In this document: positions 24,397-32,229 of the stretch, piece by piece | Numbering within the stretch: position 1 is the stretch's first letter | Layout: the number at the start of each line of letters is the position of its first letter | DNA from: Clostridium sp. | GTDB taxonomy: Bacteria > Bacillota > Clostridia > Oscillospirales > Acutalibacteraceae | Assembly (NCBI GenBank): GCA_023663865.1 | Contig: JAMPGU010000004.1 | Location: 1-64,000, forward strand | DNA: 64,000 nt | Reading direction: 5' to 3' | Made by a program: the position numbers and the translations under genes | The notes under the pieces: generated by a model | What the model was told of the DNA's origin: nothing | Databases searched by the model: none | The model's input: only the letters and a program-made list of their open reading frames with translations

Positions 24397-24972
24397 TCAT
24401 TTTAAATTAGCATTAATATCTTTGATTATCTCTACAACCTCAATATCACCATTAACCAATATTTCTTTTATAGGCTCCTTGCCATATTGATTAGGCTCGT
24501 TGTGCCAATATCTTTTGGCAAGTAATAAATTTTCTTGCTCGTTTAATGTTGCATCAAAGCAATTGTATGAATCACCAACAAATTTATTGCCTTTGATTTT
24601 AAGTTTTACTATCGAATATGTAGGTCTACCCCAATTTATAAATGATTCTGCCCATTGCTCTGCCTCTACAATAGTTTCAGAAACATACAGGCAACGCATT
24701 CTTGACGGAGATTCAGGACAAATTGCTTGTCTTACTTTTTCAAGTGCTAACTCTCGGAGTGCAACTCTTGTGTGATGCTCAAGTGTTTCTGCATCAAATT
24801 TATTAGGATTAGAATAAATCTGATTAACTATATTCAATTTCTCATACACTCTTTTATGAATACCATTATAATGTGTTTCATCAAAAATAATATGTTGACC
24901 GACATACATAGGCTTGTCCGTTACAGTATGATAAGCGTAAAATTCATTTTCATCATATTTTAAAATTTCCAT
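24397..24972 (-). CDS. DUF2441-like protein
   Basis: 191 residues starting MEILKYDENEFYAYHTVTD, with the conserved-looking core RMRCLYVSETIVEAEQWAE and IVKLKIKGNKFVGD that I associate with DUF2441 (fold resembling ADP-ribosyl-transfer-like domains, function unknown). Gap to the next gene 7 bp. Family call moderate. Confidence 0.6.
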   Translation of the reverse strand: MEILKYDENEFYAYHTVTDKPMYVGQHIIFDETHYNGIHKRVYEKLNIVNQIYSNPNKFDAETLEHHTRVALRELALEKVRQAICPESPSRMRCLYVSETIVEAEQWAESFINWGRPTYSIVKLKIKGNKFVGDSYNCFDATLNEQENLLLAKRYWHNEPNQYGKEPIKEILVNGDIEVVEIIKDINANLK

Positions 24973-25018
24973 TTATTACTCCGCCTTTGAAAACAGCTGA
25001 TTTTCTTGTCATACTCCA

Positions 25019-25291
25019 TTATAAATTCAACTCTGGATAATCCTTATCCTTCCAATAATTCCACTTTAATTTTTCTGCTTCCCATTCGGTATGGTCTGCA
25101 TAGTACACAATCATTCTGAAAAGGTAGAGCTGACATTTGTCTACCTGAAAACCTTTATGTAAACAATCTTGAATATAAAGTTTCTCAGGATCCTTACCCA
25201 CTAAATCCTCAACACAGGTAATGCCGATATTCATTAGTGATTCTTTCGTTCTTTTACCTACATTGGGTATTGTTAATAAATCTGTTTTCAT
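25019..25291 (-). CDS. Cdd1-like helix-hairpin-helix protein
   Basis: 90 residues: IPNVGKRTKESLMNIGI is a helix-hairpin-helix, followed by VEDLVGKDPEKLYIQDCLHK and CQLYLFRMIVYYADH. This is the layout of the small Cdd1 (pathogenicity-locus) family, related to TfoX C-terminal domains. Probably binds DNA or a partner; no function is proven. It stands alone between two short gaps. Confidence 0.75.
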   Translation of the reverse strand: MKTDLLTIPNVGKRTKESLMNIGITCVEDLVGKDPEKLYIQDCLHKGFQVDKCQLYLFRMIVYYADHTEWEAEKLKWNYWKDKDYPELNL

Positions 25292-25302
25292 ATTCTGCTG
25301 TC

Positions 25303-25695
25303 CTATTTTTCTATTTGTTTATTTCCGTAATATTGCATCAAAATTAGAACTAATGCACTGCAGGCTAAAATTCCGTCCATAATTCCTGCAGGGAGCAGAA
25401 GCATCATCAAAATCATTGTTATAACACAGTTTATTACAGAGAGAGTTAAGCCCCACATTCTGTTTTTCAACAGACCGACTGCACCGATAACCCTGATTAC
25501 ACCATATATCGCACCCATTATAATCATCATATACAGATTGTCCTGAAAGTATTGCAGCTTGAATGAAAAATACTGTTCTATATCAAATTTATCACTGCCG
25601 AGTATCAGAGCAGGAATAACGGCAAGGCATCCCCCTATCTCCATAAAAGCACCGTGAATAATCATTAATATTGCAGCAATTTTATATTTTTTCAT
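25303..25695 (-). CDS. four-helix membrane protein, unknown
   Basis: 130 residues with four hydrophobic helices (~7-32, ~50-75, ~78-92, ~95-122), no charged catalytic motifs. The start follows GAGGAGCAAA. Similar small DoxX- or DUF-type membrane proteins are common next to acetyltransferase and VOC genes; family not certain. Confidence 0.55.
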   Translation of the reverse strand: MKKYKIAAILMIIHGAFMEIGGCLAVIPALILGSDKFDIEQYFSFKLQYFQDNLYMMIIMGAIYGVIRVIGAVGLLKNRMWGLTLSVINCVITMILMMLLLPAGIMDGILACSALVLILMQYYGNKQIEK

Positions 25696-25725
25696 TTTTT
25701 TGCTCCTCTTTATAAATTTCCTTTT

Positions 25726-26237
25726 TTACAATTCTATATCAACACTATAATCTGCTTCTATTAAAACATAATCACAGCCATATTTTTTACACATTTCAAG
25801 ATTGTAAATGTTATCCTTTAAAACATTTTCCTTTATGCAATCGCAGTCATTACCACGATTTTCAATAATATTTGCATATTTTTTATATCATCAAAGTGCT
25901 TTTCAACATAATTCTCTGTCATTACAATGCAGTAATATTTGATATTCTTTAAGTATTCTTCAGTGAAATCCGTTGCCCAATCAAAAGGTATATAACAGTC
26001 CTCAATAACAAGATTTTGATTATTTTCAATCGCTGTTTTTATCATTTCTTTAACAATATTCCAAAGGTATGGTGTCAGCTTTTCATCATCATTAACAGTG
26101 AGATTTGTTTGTCCGCTTCTGATAAGCCCCATTTTCAAATGGTCTATTGACAGATAGGGATATTGATATTTTTCCAAAAGCTTTTGAGCAAGCTTTGTTT
26201 TACCTGTATGCGATGCACCTGCAATTAAAATTATCAT
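25726..26237 (-). pseudogene. P-loop kinase gene with 1-bp frameshift
   Basis: The frame from ATG 26237 starts MIILIAGASHTGKTKLAQ (P-loop) and runs to a premature stop at 25833 (134 aa). Within a run of six T (25879-25884; A on the coding strand) the other frame opens and continues YANIIENRGNDCDCIKEN and then MCKKYGCDYVLIEAD to a stop at 25726. One extra base in the run would join both into a ~170-residue protein of the usual kinase length. So it is a broken gene, a slippage-controlled gene, or an assembly error. Its downstream half has no gene of its own. Confidence 0.8.
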
Positions 26238-26243
26238 AACTGT

Positions 26244-26573
26244 TCACCTGTTATTGTTAGTTATCTCTTTCAACGCAATGTCTGTATTATACTTTTTATT
26301 GTTTATTTTCTCTTTAAGTTCTATTGTGCTTTCAACATCAATATCATAGCAATTTGCAATTGCCAAAGCATAATAGATTACATCCCATATTTCTTCGTCA
26401 ATTGTGCCTTTGATATTGCCAGTATCTTTATATAATTCGTCTTTTCTTATTGCTTTTGCAAGCTCGCCGACTTCTTCGGACAGCTTAAGGAAATAATCCT
26501 TTTTCAGCTCAGGTCTATAATCTTTTGCCTTGATATATTTCTGAAGATATTTAACACTTGTTTTACCTGTCAC
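26244..26573 (-). CDS. MazG-like nucleotide pyrophosphohydrolase
   Basis: 109 residues with the all-alpha NTP-PPase motifs EEVGELAKAI (E-x-x-E) and DEEIWDVIYY (E-x-x-D) that bind Mg for pyrophosphate release from (d)NTPs. Length suits single-domain MazG or iMazG. The kinase pseudogene begins 6 bp after its stop, suggesting co-transcription. The substrate could be a modified or damaged nucleotide. Confidence 0.8.
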   Translation of the reverse strand: MTGKTSVKYLQKYIKAKDYRPELKKDYFLKLSEEVGELAKAIRKDELYKDTGNIKGTIDEEIWDVIYYALAIANCYDIDVESTIELKEKINNKKYNTDIALKEITNNNR

Positions 26574-26658
26574 AGCACATCACCTCTTTTATATTTATAA
26601 TTCAACTTCCTTTTTGAAAAAGAATTCTAAGTAATTACTCTATAAATTAGAATTCACC

Positions 26659-27078
26659 TTACATATCCTTATCTAACCAACTGCGAAAGGGTTTGTTCCA
26701 TGAGCCTATCTCAATCAAATTACCTTCTGGGTCGGCAATATAGCAAGTACGTTGTCCCCAAGGTTCTGTGGTAGGCTCTAAAACAGATGTAGCACCTTTT
26801 GAAACAGCGTCGGCAAAGGTCTTATCAACTTCTTCAAAGGTGTCAACATAAAGGGCTATTTCAAAATGGGCGTTTATACCTTTTACATATTCATATTTCC
26901 TGCTTGTCATTTTTTCAAAATTTTCTCTACCATAAAGCATAAACAGCGTATCATCTTTTATAAGATACACATTTCTAGCATCCTCGGCTTCTTTAATTTC
27001 AAATCCAAGCACATCACGGTAGAAGCGTATCATTTTCTTCATATCTTTTGCAAATAATCCAAAACCGTCTAATCTCAT
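26659..27078 (-). CDS. VOC-family (glyoxalase/bleomycin-resistance) protein
   Basis: ATG 27076-27078 is preferred; GGAGG lies 8 bp upstream, whereas the longer frame starts within the ribosome site. 139 residues with paired beta-alpha-beta-beta-beta modules: FGLFAKDMKKMIRFYRDVLG, then AHFEIALYVDTFEEVDK, and the closing PWGQRTCYIADPEGNLIEIG with the metal-ligand Glu. Probably a resistance or detoxification enzyme; substrate unknown. Confidence 0.85.
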   Translation of the reverse strand: MRLDGFGLFAKDMKKMIRFYRDVLGFEIKEAEDARNVYLIKDDTLFMLYGRENFEKMTSRKYEYVKGINAHFEIALYVDTFEEVDKTFADAVSKGATSVLEPTTEPWGQRTCYIADPEGNLIEIGSWNKPFRSWLDKDM

Positions 27079-27117
27079 AATCTTTACCTCCAAATTTGTT
27101 TTATCAAACTCTAATTA

Positions 27118-27573
27118 TTATTCAAATTCTTTGACATACAATCGGTCTGTTTCATTGCTATAGTTAACAATATTCCTGAGATAGCGATATCCATACTTTT
27201 CGTACAATCCTCTATGTATTGATGGAATATATGTTTTGTCAAATCCGTTTTCCTTTGCATAGTCATTTGCAAAGGAAATCAGTCTTTCACTAATTCTGTG
27301 CCCACGATAATTTTCCGACACAAATATACCTGTTACCCAAGGATATATTTCAGGCAACGGATAATAGTCTTCCTTTCTAATGTAAGCTATGCCTACAATC
27401 TGACCATTTATCATTGCTGCAAATGGAGTTTCCCAGTCCGTAAATGTCCACGCACGAAGTTCACCTAACATATGGTCTTTTACATCTTCCCAAGAGAAAT
27501 TTTCAACAAAACAGATTAGTTCATCTGCCAAATCTGTGCCCTTGTCCACCTTTTTTATTTCCAATGTTTGCAT
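27118..27573 (-). CDS. GNAT-family N-acetyltransferase
   Basis: ATG 27571-27573 follows GTGAGGTGG; 151 residues. Motif A is FVSENYRGHRISERLISFA (Q/R-x-x-G-x-G/A-like, with HRIS in the loop), then YIPSIHRGLYEKYGYRYL. Typical GNAT length. It is the first gene of the accessory row on the minus strand, divergent from fic. Confidence 0.82.
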   Translation of the reverse strand: MQTLEIKKVDKGTDLADELICFVENFSWEDVKDHMLGELRAWTFTDWETPFAAMINGQIVGIAYIRKEDYYPLPEIYPWVTGIFVSENYRGHRISERLISFANDYAKENGFDKTYIPSIHRGLYEKYGYRYLRNIVNYSNETDRLYVKEFE

Positions 27574-27714
27574 ACAGATAAACCACCTCACAATCTGTTT
27601 TATCAGTAATAATATAATTTGATTATACCACAGTAAATGATAAATTTATATAAAAACTTTAATATGCTGTTAATTTGTGATATAATAAAAGCGAAATTTA
27701 TAGGATGTGATTAA

Positions 27715-28782
27715 ATGGCTGATGAAAGAAATTGGCAATTTGAATTAACTGAATATATCAAACAGGGTGAGCCTGACCGAGCAGAGCGAAGTGAGGCTTG
27801 GAAAACTGCTATCGGCTTGCAGGATGTTGACGGGCTGAAAACCTCTGAATATCTGCTTGACACTGCTAAAGAGCACATTGAAGGCAAGATTGATATTGCC
27901 ACTGTTCAAAAGCGTGTGAATAGTTATTACGAGCAACAAAGTGTTAGACAGACGATTGAGGACGGAACTGAGGAAGCCGACAAAGTTGCTGCAAGAATTG
28001 CAGAAATGCTGAACGAAAATACTTTTCAGTTTTCACCTGCAGAACTTAAAGCAATTCACAGGAGATTGTTCTCCGATATATTCAAGCGCGCAGGAGAGGT
28101 TAGGACTTATAACATCACCAAGAAAGAGTGGGTGCTTAAATGTGATACTGTTTTATATGCATCCTTTGACAGCATAAATGATACACTTGATTACGATTTT
28201 TGTATTGAAAAAAAGTTTTCATACGAGGGTTTATCTGCCGTCGAATCTGTAAAGCATATTGCAAAATTCACAGCAGGAATATGGCAGATTCACCCATTCT
28301 GCGAGGGCAACACAAGAGCAACAGCGGTGTTTATTATTAAATATCTAAAGTCATTTGGTTTTGATGTTAACAATGATTTGTTTTCAAAACATTCATGGTA
28401 TTTTAGAAATGCTCTTGTTCGTGCTAACTATAACAATGTTAAAAACAGCATAACTGCCACAACTAAATATCTTGAAATGTTTTTTGAAAATCTGCTGCTT
28501 GGTAAAAATAATGAACTGAAAAATAGATACTTACACATTGATTTTCAAAGTGACATTCAAAGTGACAATGGCACTAAACAAAATGTCACTTTAGACGAAT
28601 TAGCATTACTTAAAATCATTTCTGAAAATCCGTCAATTACACAAATTCAGCTCGCAGAAAAATTAGGAGTAACGGACAGAACCATTAAACGAAAAATGAA
28701 ACTATTGCAGGAAAAATGCCTAATTCAAAGAATCAACGGCAAACGTAATGGCTATTGGAAAATATCGGAGAATCTCAAATGA
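27715..28782 (+). CDS. Fic-domain AMP-transferase with N-terminal VbhA-like and C-terminal HTH segments
   Basis: 355 residues from ATG 27715 (GGATGTG upstream; extended -10 TGATATAAT at 27678-27686). Residues 45-75 (YLLDTAKEHIEGKIDIATVQ and the following YYEQQ) resemble the VbhA-type antitoxin helix. Residues 110-250 form the Fic core with HPFCEGNTRA at ~199, the complete H-P-F-x-x-G-N-x-R active site. Residues 290-355 are a winged HTH (SITQIQLAEKLGVTDRTIKR). Fic proteins transfer AMP to protein hydroxyl groups; the HTH suggests autoregulation. It is the only plus-strand cargo gene in this part of element 3. Confidence 0.9.
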   Translation: MADERNWQFELTEYIKQGEPDRAERSEAWKTAIGLQDVDGLKTSEYLLDTAKEHIEGKIDIATVQKRVNSYYEQQSVRQTIEDGTEEADKVAARIAEMLNENTFQFSPAELKAIHRRLFSDIFKRAGEVRTYNITKKEWVLKCDTVLYASFDSINDTLDYDFCIEKKFSYEGLSAVESVKHIAKFTAGIWQIHPFCEGNTRATAVFIIKYLKSFGFDVNNDLFSKHSWYFRNALVRANYNNVKNSITATTKYLEMFFENLLLGKNNELKNRYLHIDFQSDIQSDNGTKQNVTLDELALLKIISENPSITQIQLAEKLGVTDRTIKRKMKLLQEKCLIQRINGKRNGYWKISENLK

Positions 28783-29127
28783 ATAAAAACTTGTATTTAA
28801 TTGGCGGTACAATGGGCGTTGGTAAAACAAAAATTGGCAAATTTGAAATTGATATTTTTGTTACTATAGCAGAAAAAATAAACATAATATATGAGTGCGG
28901 CAACAAAGCAACACTGTTAGCCCATTTGAGTGGGTGTGAATTTGCATTATAAAAATGTAGAACTGGTTAATGTAGAGGATATATATGAGACCAAGTGGAT
29001 AGCACTTATGAAATCCAAGTTTACAGCATCAAATAAAAATATCACCAAGTTTGCACTGGGGATAAAGGACAAGCAAGGTGATATCATTAAAATCATCACT
29101 CTGTTTAGCTACTATAAAAATACTTAA
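28779..29127 (+). pseudogene. truncated P-loop nucleotide-kinase remnant
   Basis: ATG 28779 overlaps the Fic stop (ATGA). The frame encodes MNKNLYLIGGTMGVGKTKIG, a clear P-loop, but diverges and stops at 28952, far short of a kinase. A second short open frame (28930-29127) carries no recognisable motif. It looks like a P-loop gene fused by deletion to unrelated DNA. The fragment could still be translated by coupling to fic. Confidence 0.6.
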
Positions 29128-29139
29128 TATGATAAAACA

Positions 29140-29164
29140 AAAGCGTTGGTTTGACCAACGCTTT
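29140..29164. terminator. bidirectional terminator between fic and ABC operon
   Basis: AAAGCGTTGGT pairs with ACCAACGCTTT with a TTG loop, T/A-rich on both sides. It separates the plus-strand fic transcript from the minus-strand ABC operon ending at 29191. Confidence 0.8.
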
Positions 29165-29190
29165 GTTCTTTATGTAAGAGTTAAGATTTT

Positions 29191-29748
29191 TTAATCAACA
29201 TACACCATTCTGCAATTGAGAAGATCAGGAGAATGTGTATTGTGTGTTACGAGTATCACCGTTTTATTTTCGGTGATTTCGTTTATAAGCTTTGTGGCAG
29301 AAAATATGTTTTCCTTATCAAGGCCGGTAAAAGCCTCGTCAAAAATGTATATGTCTGCCTCCACAGCTAATGCTCTGGCAATTGCAGTTCTTCGCTTCAT
29401 ACCTCCGCTCAACTGGGATGGATATTTATTTTTAAATTCGGATATTCCCAAAGACGAAATAATCAAGTCCGTTTTATCACTGTCAGCAAACATTCTAATG
29501 TTCTCTTCAGCAGTCTTAAACGGAATAAGTCTGTCCTCCTGAAAAACAACGGATATTTTTGCATCATCACGAATCAAACTGCCGGATGTAATTTTCTCAA
29601 GACCGAGTATCAGGCGGAGGATTGTGGTTTTGCCTATACCTGAATCACCCCAAAGGCATATTCTGTCACCGTTATGAATTGTTAAATTAAAATTCTTCAG
29701 CACCTGCTTGCTGTCGTATGAAAAGGATACATCTTTAAATTCAATCAT
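29191..29748 (-). CDS. ABC importer ATPase (SsuB/TauB type)
   Basis: ATG 29746-29748 (GGAG 8 bp upstream) overlaps the permease stop. 185 residues: Walker A GDSGIGKT, Q-loop VFQEDRL, signature LSGGMKRR, Walker B IYIFDEAF, H-loop VTHN. Shorter than usual importer ATPases (~250), lacking the C-terminal extension. It energises the permease and lipoprotein encoded just upstream. Confidence 0.88.
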   Translation of the reverse strand: MIEFKDVSFSYDSKQVLKNFNLTIHNGDRICLWGDSGIGKTTILRLILGLEKITSGSLIRDDAKISVVFQEDRLIPFKTAEENIRMFADSDKTDLIISSLGISEFKNKYPSQLSGGMKRRTAIARALAVEADIYIFDEAFTGLDKENIFSATKLINEITENKTVILVTHNTHSPDLLNCRMVYVD

Positions 29749-30494
29749 CGTTTCTGCTCCTTCCATACAATTTTAAGAAGATATTCCATAGATATACTCA
29801 GAATAATGATTGTCAGCGTGATGGCGAAAACCTGCTCGTAGTCGATGCTTGTCTTTGCACGTGACAGCAGTGCACCGAGAGTCCTTGTGGGGCTTGTGAT
29901 GATTTCGGCTGCAACGCCTGCCTTCCACGCAATGCCTAATCCGGTTATACATCCTGTTCTCAGCTGCGGCAGTATAAAAGGGAGCTTAATTTTCGTTATG
30001 ATATGCAGCTTGGGCATATTGTAAACGTTTGCCATTTCGACAATATCCTTGTCTATGGAGGAAAGTCCTGCATCAACATGACTCCAAATGATTGGAAGCA
30101 CCATTAAAAATGAAATGAACGACGGGAGTATTCCTGCAGGTATCCATAACCATGCCACGATTATAAATGCAGCCACGGGAACGGCACGCACCATATGAAG
30201 AATCGGCGATGACAAACGCTTGAATAAATTTGAATGTCCTGCCAGAAGTCCTCCGACTGTACCGATAATCACAGCTGTTAAAAATCCAAGAATGATATTC
30301 AACAGGCTTTCTGCAATAACTGCCCAAAAATCAGGCTGTGTACAATTCTCGGCAAAAGCCCTTACGGTTGCCAGCGGCAACGGTATTTTAAGTAATAATT
30401 TTTGATTAGAGAAAGATGCTCCGATTTGCCAAAAGATTATCCAAAATACAATTGAGCCTGCAGTAAGAAAAAATTTTTTGACTTTTTCATTCAT
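29745..30494 (-). CDS. ABC importer permease (SsuC/ThiX type)
   Basis: 249 residues, six hydrophobic helices, with the binding-protein-dependent EAA loop AGVAAEIITSPTRTLGALLS at the ATPase contact (~190-210). It lies 8 bp after the binding-protein gene. Type I importer for sulfonate-, nitrate- or pyrimidine-precursor-like substrates; the substrate is not decidable. Confidence 0.88.
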   Translation of the reverse strand: MNEKVKKFFLTAGSIVFWIIFWQIGASFSNQKLLLKIPLPLATVRAFAENCTQPDFWAVIAESLLNIILGFLTAVIIGTVGGLLAGHSNLFKRLSSPILHMVRAVPVAAFIIVAWLWIPAGILPSFISFLMVLPIIWSHVDAGLSSIDKDIVEMANVYNMPKLHIITKIKLPFILPQLRTGCITGLGIAWKAGVAAEIITSPTRTLGALLSRAKTSIDYEQVFAITLTIIILSISMEYLLKIVWKEQKR

Positions 30495-30502
30495 ATTAAT
30501 TT

Positions 30503-31474
30503 TTAATACCAGAAATCGTCGCCCGGCAATTTACCGCCAACGGATTTTGGATCAGCATTATAAAGCACTGTCAGATAGCCTGTGAGCTGATTTTTCATTT
30601 CATCGCCGGTAATAAAGCAAATGTTACAATTCGGGATGGCAACCTTAGCAATTTCCTTAGAAGCTACAATACCGTATTTTTCACAGAGAGCGGCAGTGCC
30701 TTCAATATCCTGTGTAGCAGAATTTACGGATTTTTCATAGTCTTCAAGGAAGGATTTGACTGCATCAGGATTTTCGTTTAAAAATTCAGTGCGTACCACA
30801 ACACATCCCATCATCAGTGATGAGTCATCTGCAACTTTATTCCATTCAGCTGATAAATCAAGTCCGTTATCGGCAATCTGATATTTTGCTTTGATAGAGG
30901 AAGCTACCGGCTGAGGCGCAATAATAACTGCTTCAGGGTCAGTTGACCAAACAGGAACCAATTCGCTGCCCTCTGCCTTATATTCAATAGTAACATCCTT
31001 TTGAGGGTCAATACCATTTTCGTTCAGAAGATAATTGATAATGTATTCAGGATTAGCACCCTGTCCTGTTGTGTAAATGGTTCTGCCCTTTAAATCAGCA
31101 ATGGAATTTACTGCAGCACCTTTATTATTCAGTGCAAATAAAACACCCATAGTATTAACGGCAAGAATTTTAATTCCGCCATTGGTTTTGTTATAAAGAC
31201 TTGAAGCCATATTGGTTGCAACAGCGGCTATGTCGGCTTCACCTGTGGATATTTTAGAAACAATCTCATCCGGTGCAGCAGCTACGGTAAAATTGTAATT
31301 TTCCTTGCCCTCACCATTATCAGCAGCGTTCATCATTTGAACTGCACCAATACCTGTCGGACCGCTTATAACATAGGCGTTGATGTTTACAGGCTCTTTG
31401 CTTTGGGCTGTGCAGCCTGCAAAGGCACCAATTATGATTACTGCTGTTAATAAAACACTTAAAACTCTTTTCAT
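30503..31474 (-). CDS. ABC importer substrate-binding lipoprotein (NMT1/SsuA-like)
   Basis: 323 residues, lipobox IIGAFAGC (Cys ~20). Two-lobed periplasmic-binding-protein fold with PDEIVSKISTGEADIAAVAT and LKGRTIYTTGQGANPEYIIN, typical of the SsuA/TauA/NMT1 class. The ATG overlaps the stop of the Crp-type gene (TAATG), so regulator and transporter are one operon. Ligand unknown. Confidence 0.88.
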   Translation of the reverse strand: MKRVLSVLLTAVIIIGAFAGCTAQSKEPVNINAYVISGPTGIGAVQMMNAADNGEGKENYNFTVAAAPDEIVSKISTGEADIAAVATNMASSLYNKTNGGIKILAVNTMGVLFALNNKGAAVNSIADLKGRTIYTTGQGANPEYIINYLLNENGIDPQKDVTIEYKAEGSELVPVWSTDPEAVIIAPQPVASSIKAKYQIADNGLDLSAEWNKVADDSSLMMGCVVVRTEFLNENPDAVKSFLEDYEKSVNSATQDIEGTAALCEKYGIVASKEIAKVAIPNCNICFITGDEMKNQLTGYLTVLYNADPKSVGGKLPGDDFWY

Positions 31475-32094
31475 TATTCATTCACCTTTATCTTTTTATT
31501 ATTTCTTTCAACAAGACCGCAGTCGATAAGCTCGTCCATAGCTCTATACAAGCTGGTTCTGCCCATTGAATTCAGTCTTGCCAATGATGACATATCATGA
31601 ATTTCTACAAGATTGTTTTCATCCATATTATTGCGAAGATACAAATACAGCTTAGATGCTCCGCCCTTGCAGGTGTAAAGCTTAATCTTTTGATTTAAAT
31701 ATCTTATGCGCCCTGTGAGAAAAGCGATGTAATTTAATGAGACCGATGGATATGCTGAAAACATATGCTTCAGCTCAGCTTCGGAAATAAACTGAATTAC
31801 ACAATCAGTTTTCGTAATAATATCGCTTATATACTTGTCTTCCTCACAAAAGATTGAAGCAACACCGAATATATCTCCCTCAATAAATTTTTTCTTCAGA
31901 ACATGATCTGAAACAGCCTCGCATCTTCCGCTTAAAAGAATACCGATTGCCTTTTCAAAAGAGTCAGAATTATAAATAACCTCACCCTTTGAAAAGGTTC
32001 TGGCATCTGACAGCTCTGAAAGTATATTGCCTTTTTCAGCCTTGCTTAATCCGTTGAATAAAAACAAATCCTCTATGTTATACATAACAGTCAC
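31474..32094 (-). CDS. Crp/Fnr-family transcription regulator
   Basis: 206 residues. Residues 5-125 form the cyclic-nucleotide-binding-type beta-barrel (FSKGEVIYNSDSFEKAIGIL, KFIEGDIFGVASIFCEE). Residues 145-205 are the HTH (SSLARLNSMGRTSLYRAMDE). No Cys cluster for Fe-S is seen, so it is not a classical Fnr. It is the first gene of the ABC operon and stands behind a promoter overlapped by a palindrome. Confidence 0.85.
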   Translation of the reverse strand: MTVMYNIEDLFLFNGLSKAEKGNILSELSDARTFSKGEVIYNSDSFEKAIGILLSGRCEAVSDHVLKKKFIEGDIFGVASIFCEEDKYISDIITKTDCVIQFISEAELKHMFSAYPSVSLNYIAFLTGRIRYLNQKIKLYTCKGGASKLYLYLRNNMDENNLVEIHDMSSLARLNSMGRTSLYRAMDELIDCGLVERNNKKIKVNE

Positions 32095-32099
32095 CTATC

Positions 32100-32150
32100 T
32101 GTTCCAAATGGAACACTTTTTATTATATTGCTTTTCTACCGGTTTGTCAA
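32100..32150 (-). promoter_or_regulatory. consensus promoter with TGTTCCA-AA-TGGAACA operator
   Basis: On the minus strand TTGACA (32145-32150), 17 bp, TATAAT (32122-32127). Just downstream, at the transcription start, lies a 7-bp-arm palindrome (32100-32115), 5 bp before the regulator's ATG. Placement predicts autorepression by the Crp-type protein. Confidence 0.85.
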
Positions 32151-32229
32151 GAATAAAAGGAACTGCCTTATAAAAAAGACAATTCCTTTTTCGTTAACTT
32201 AAATTACAAAATCATAATTGAGTTTATAT

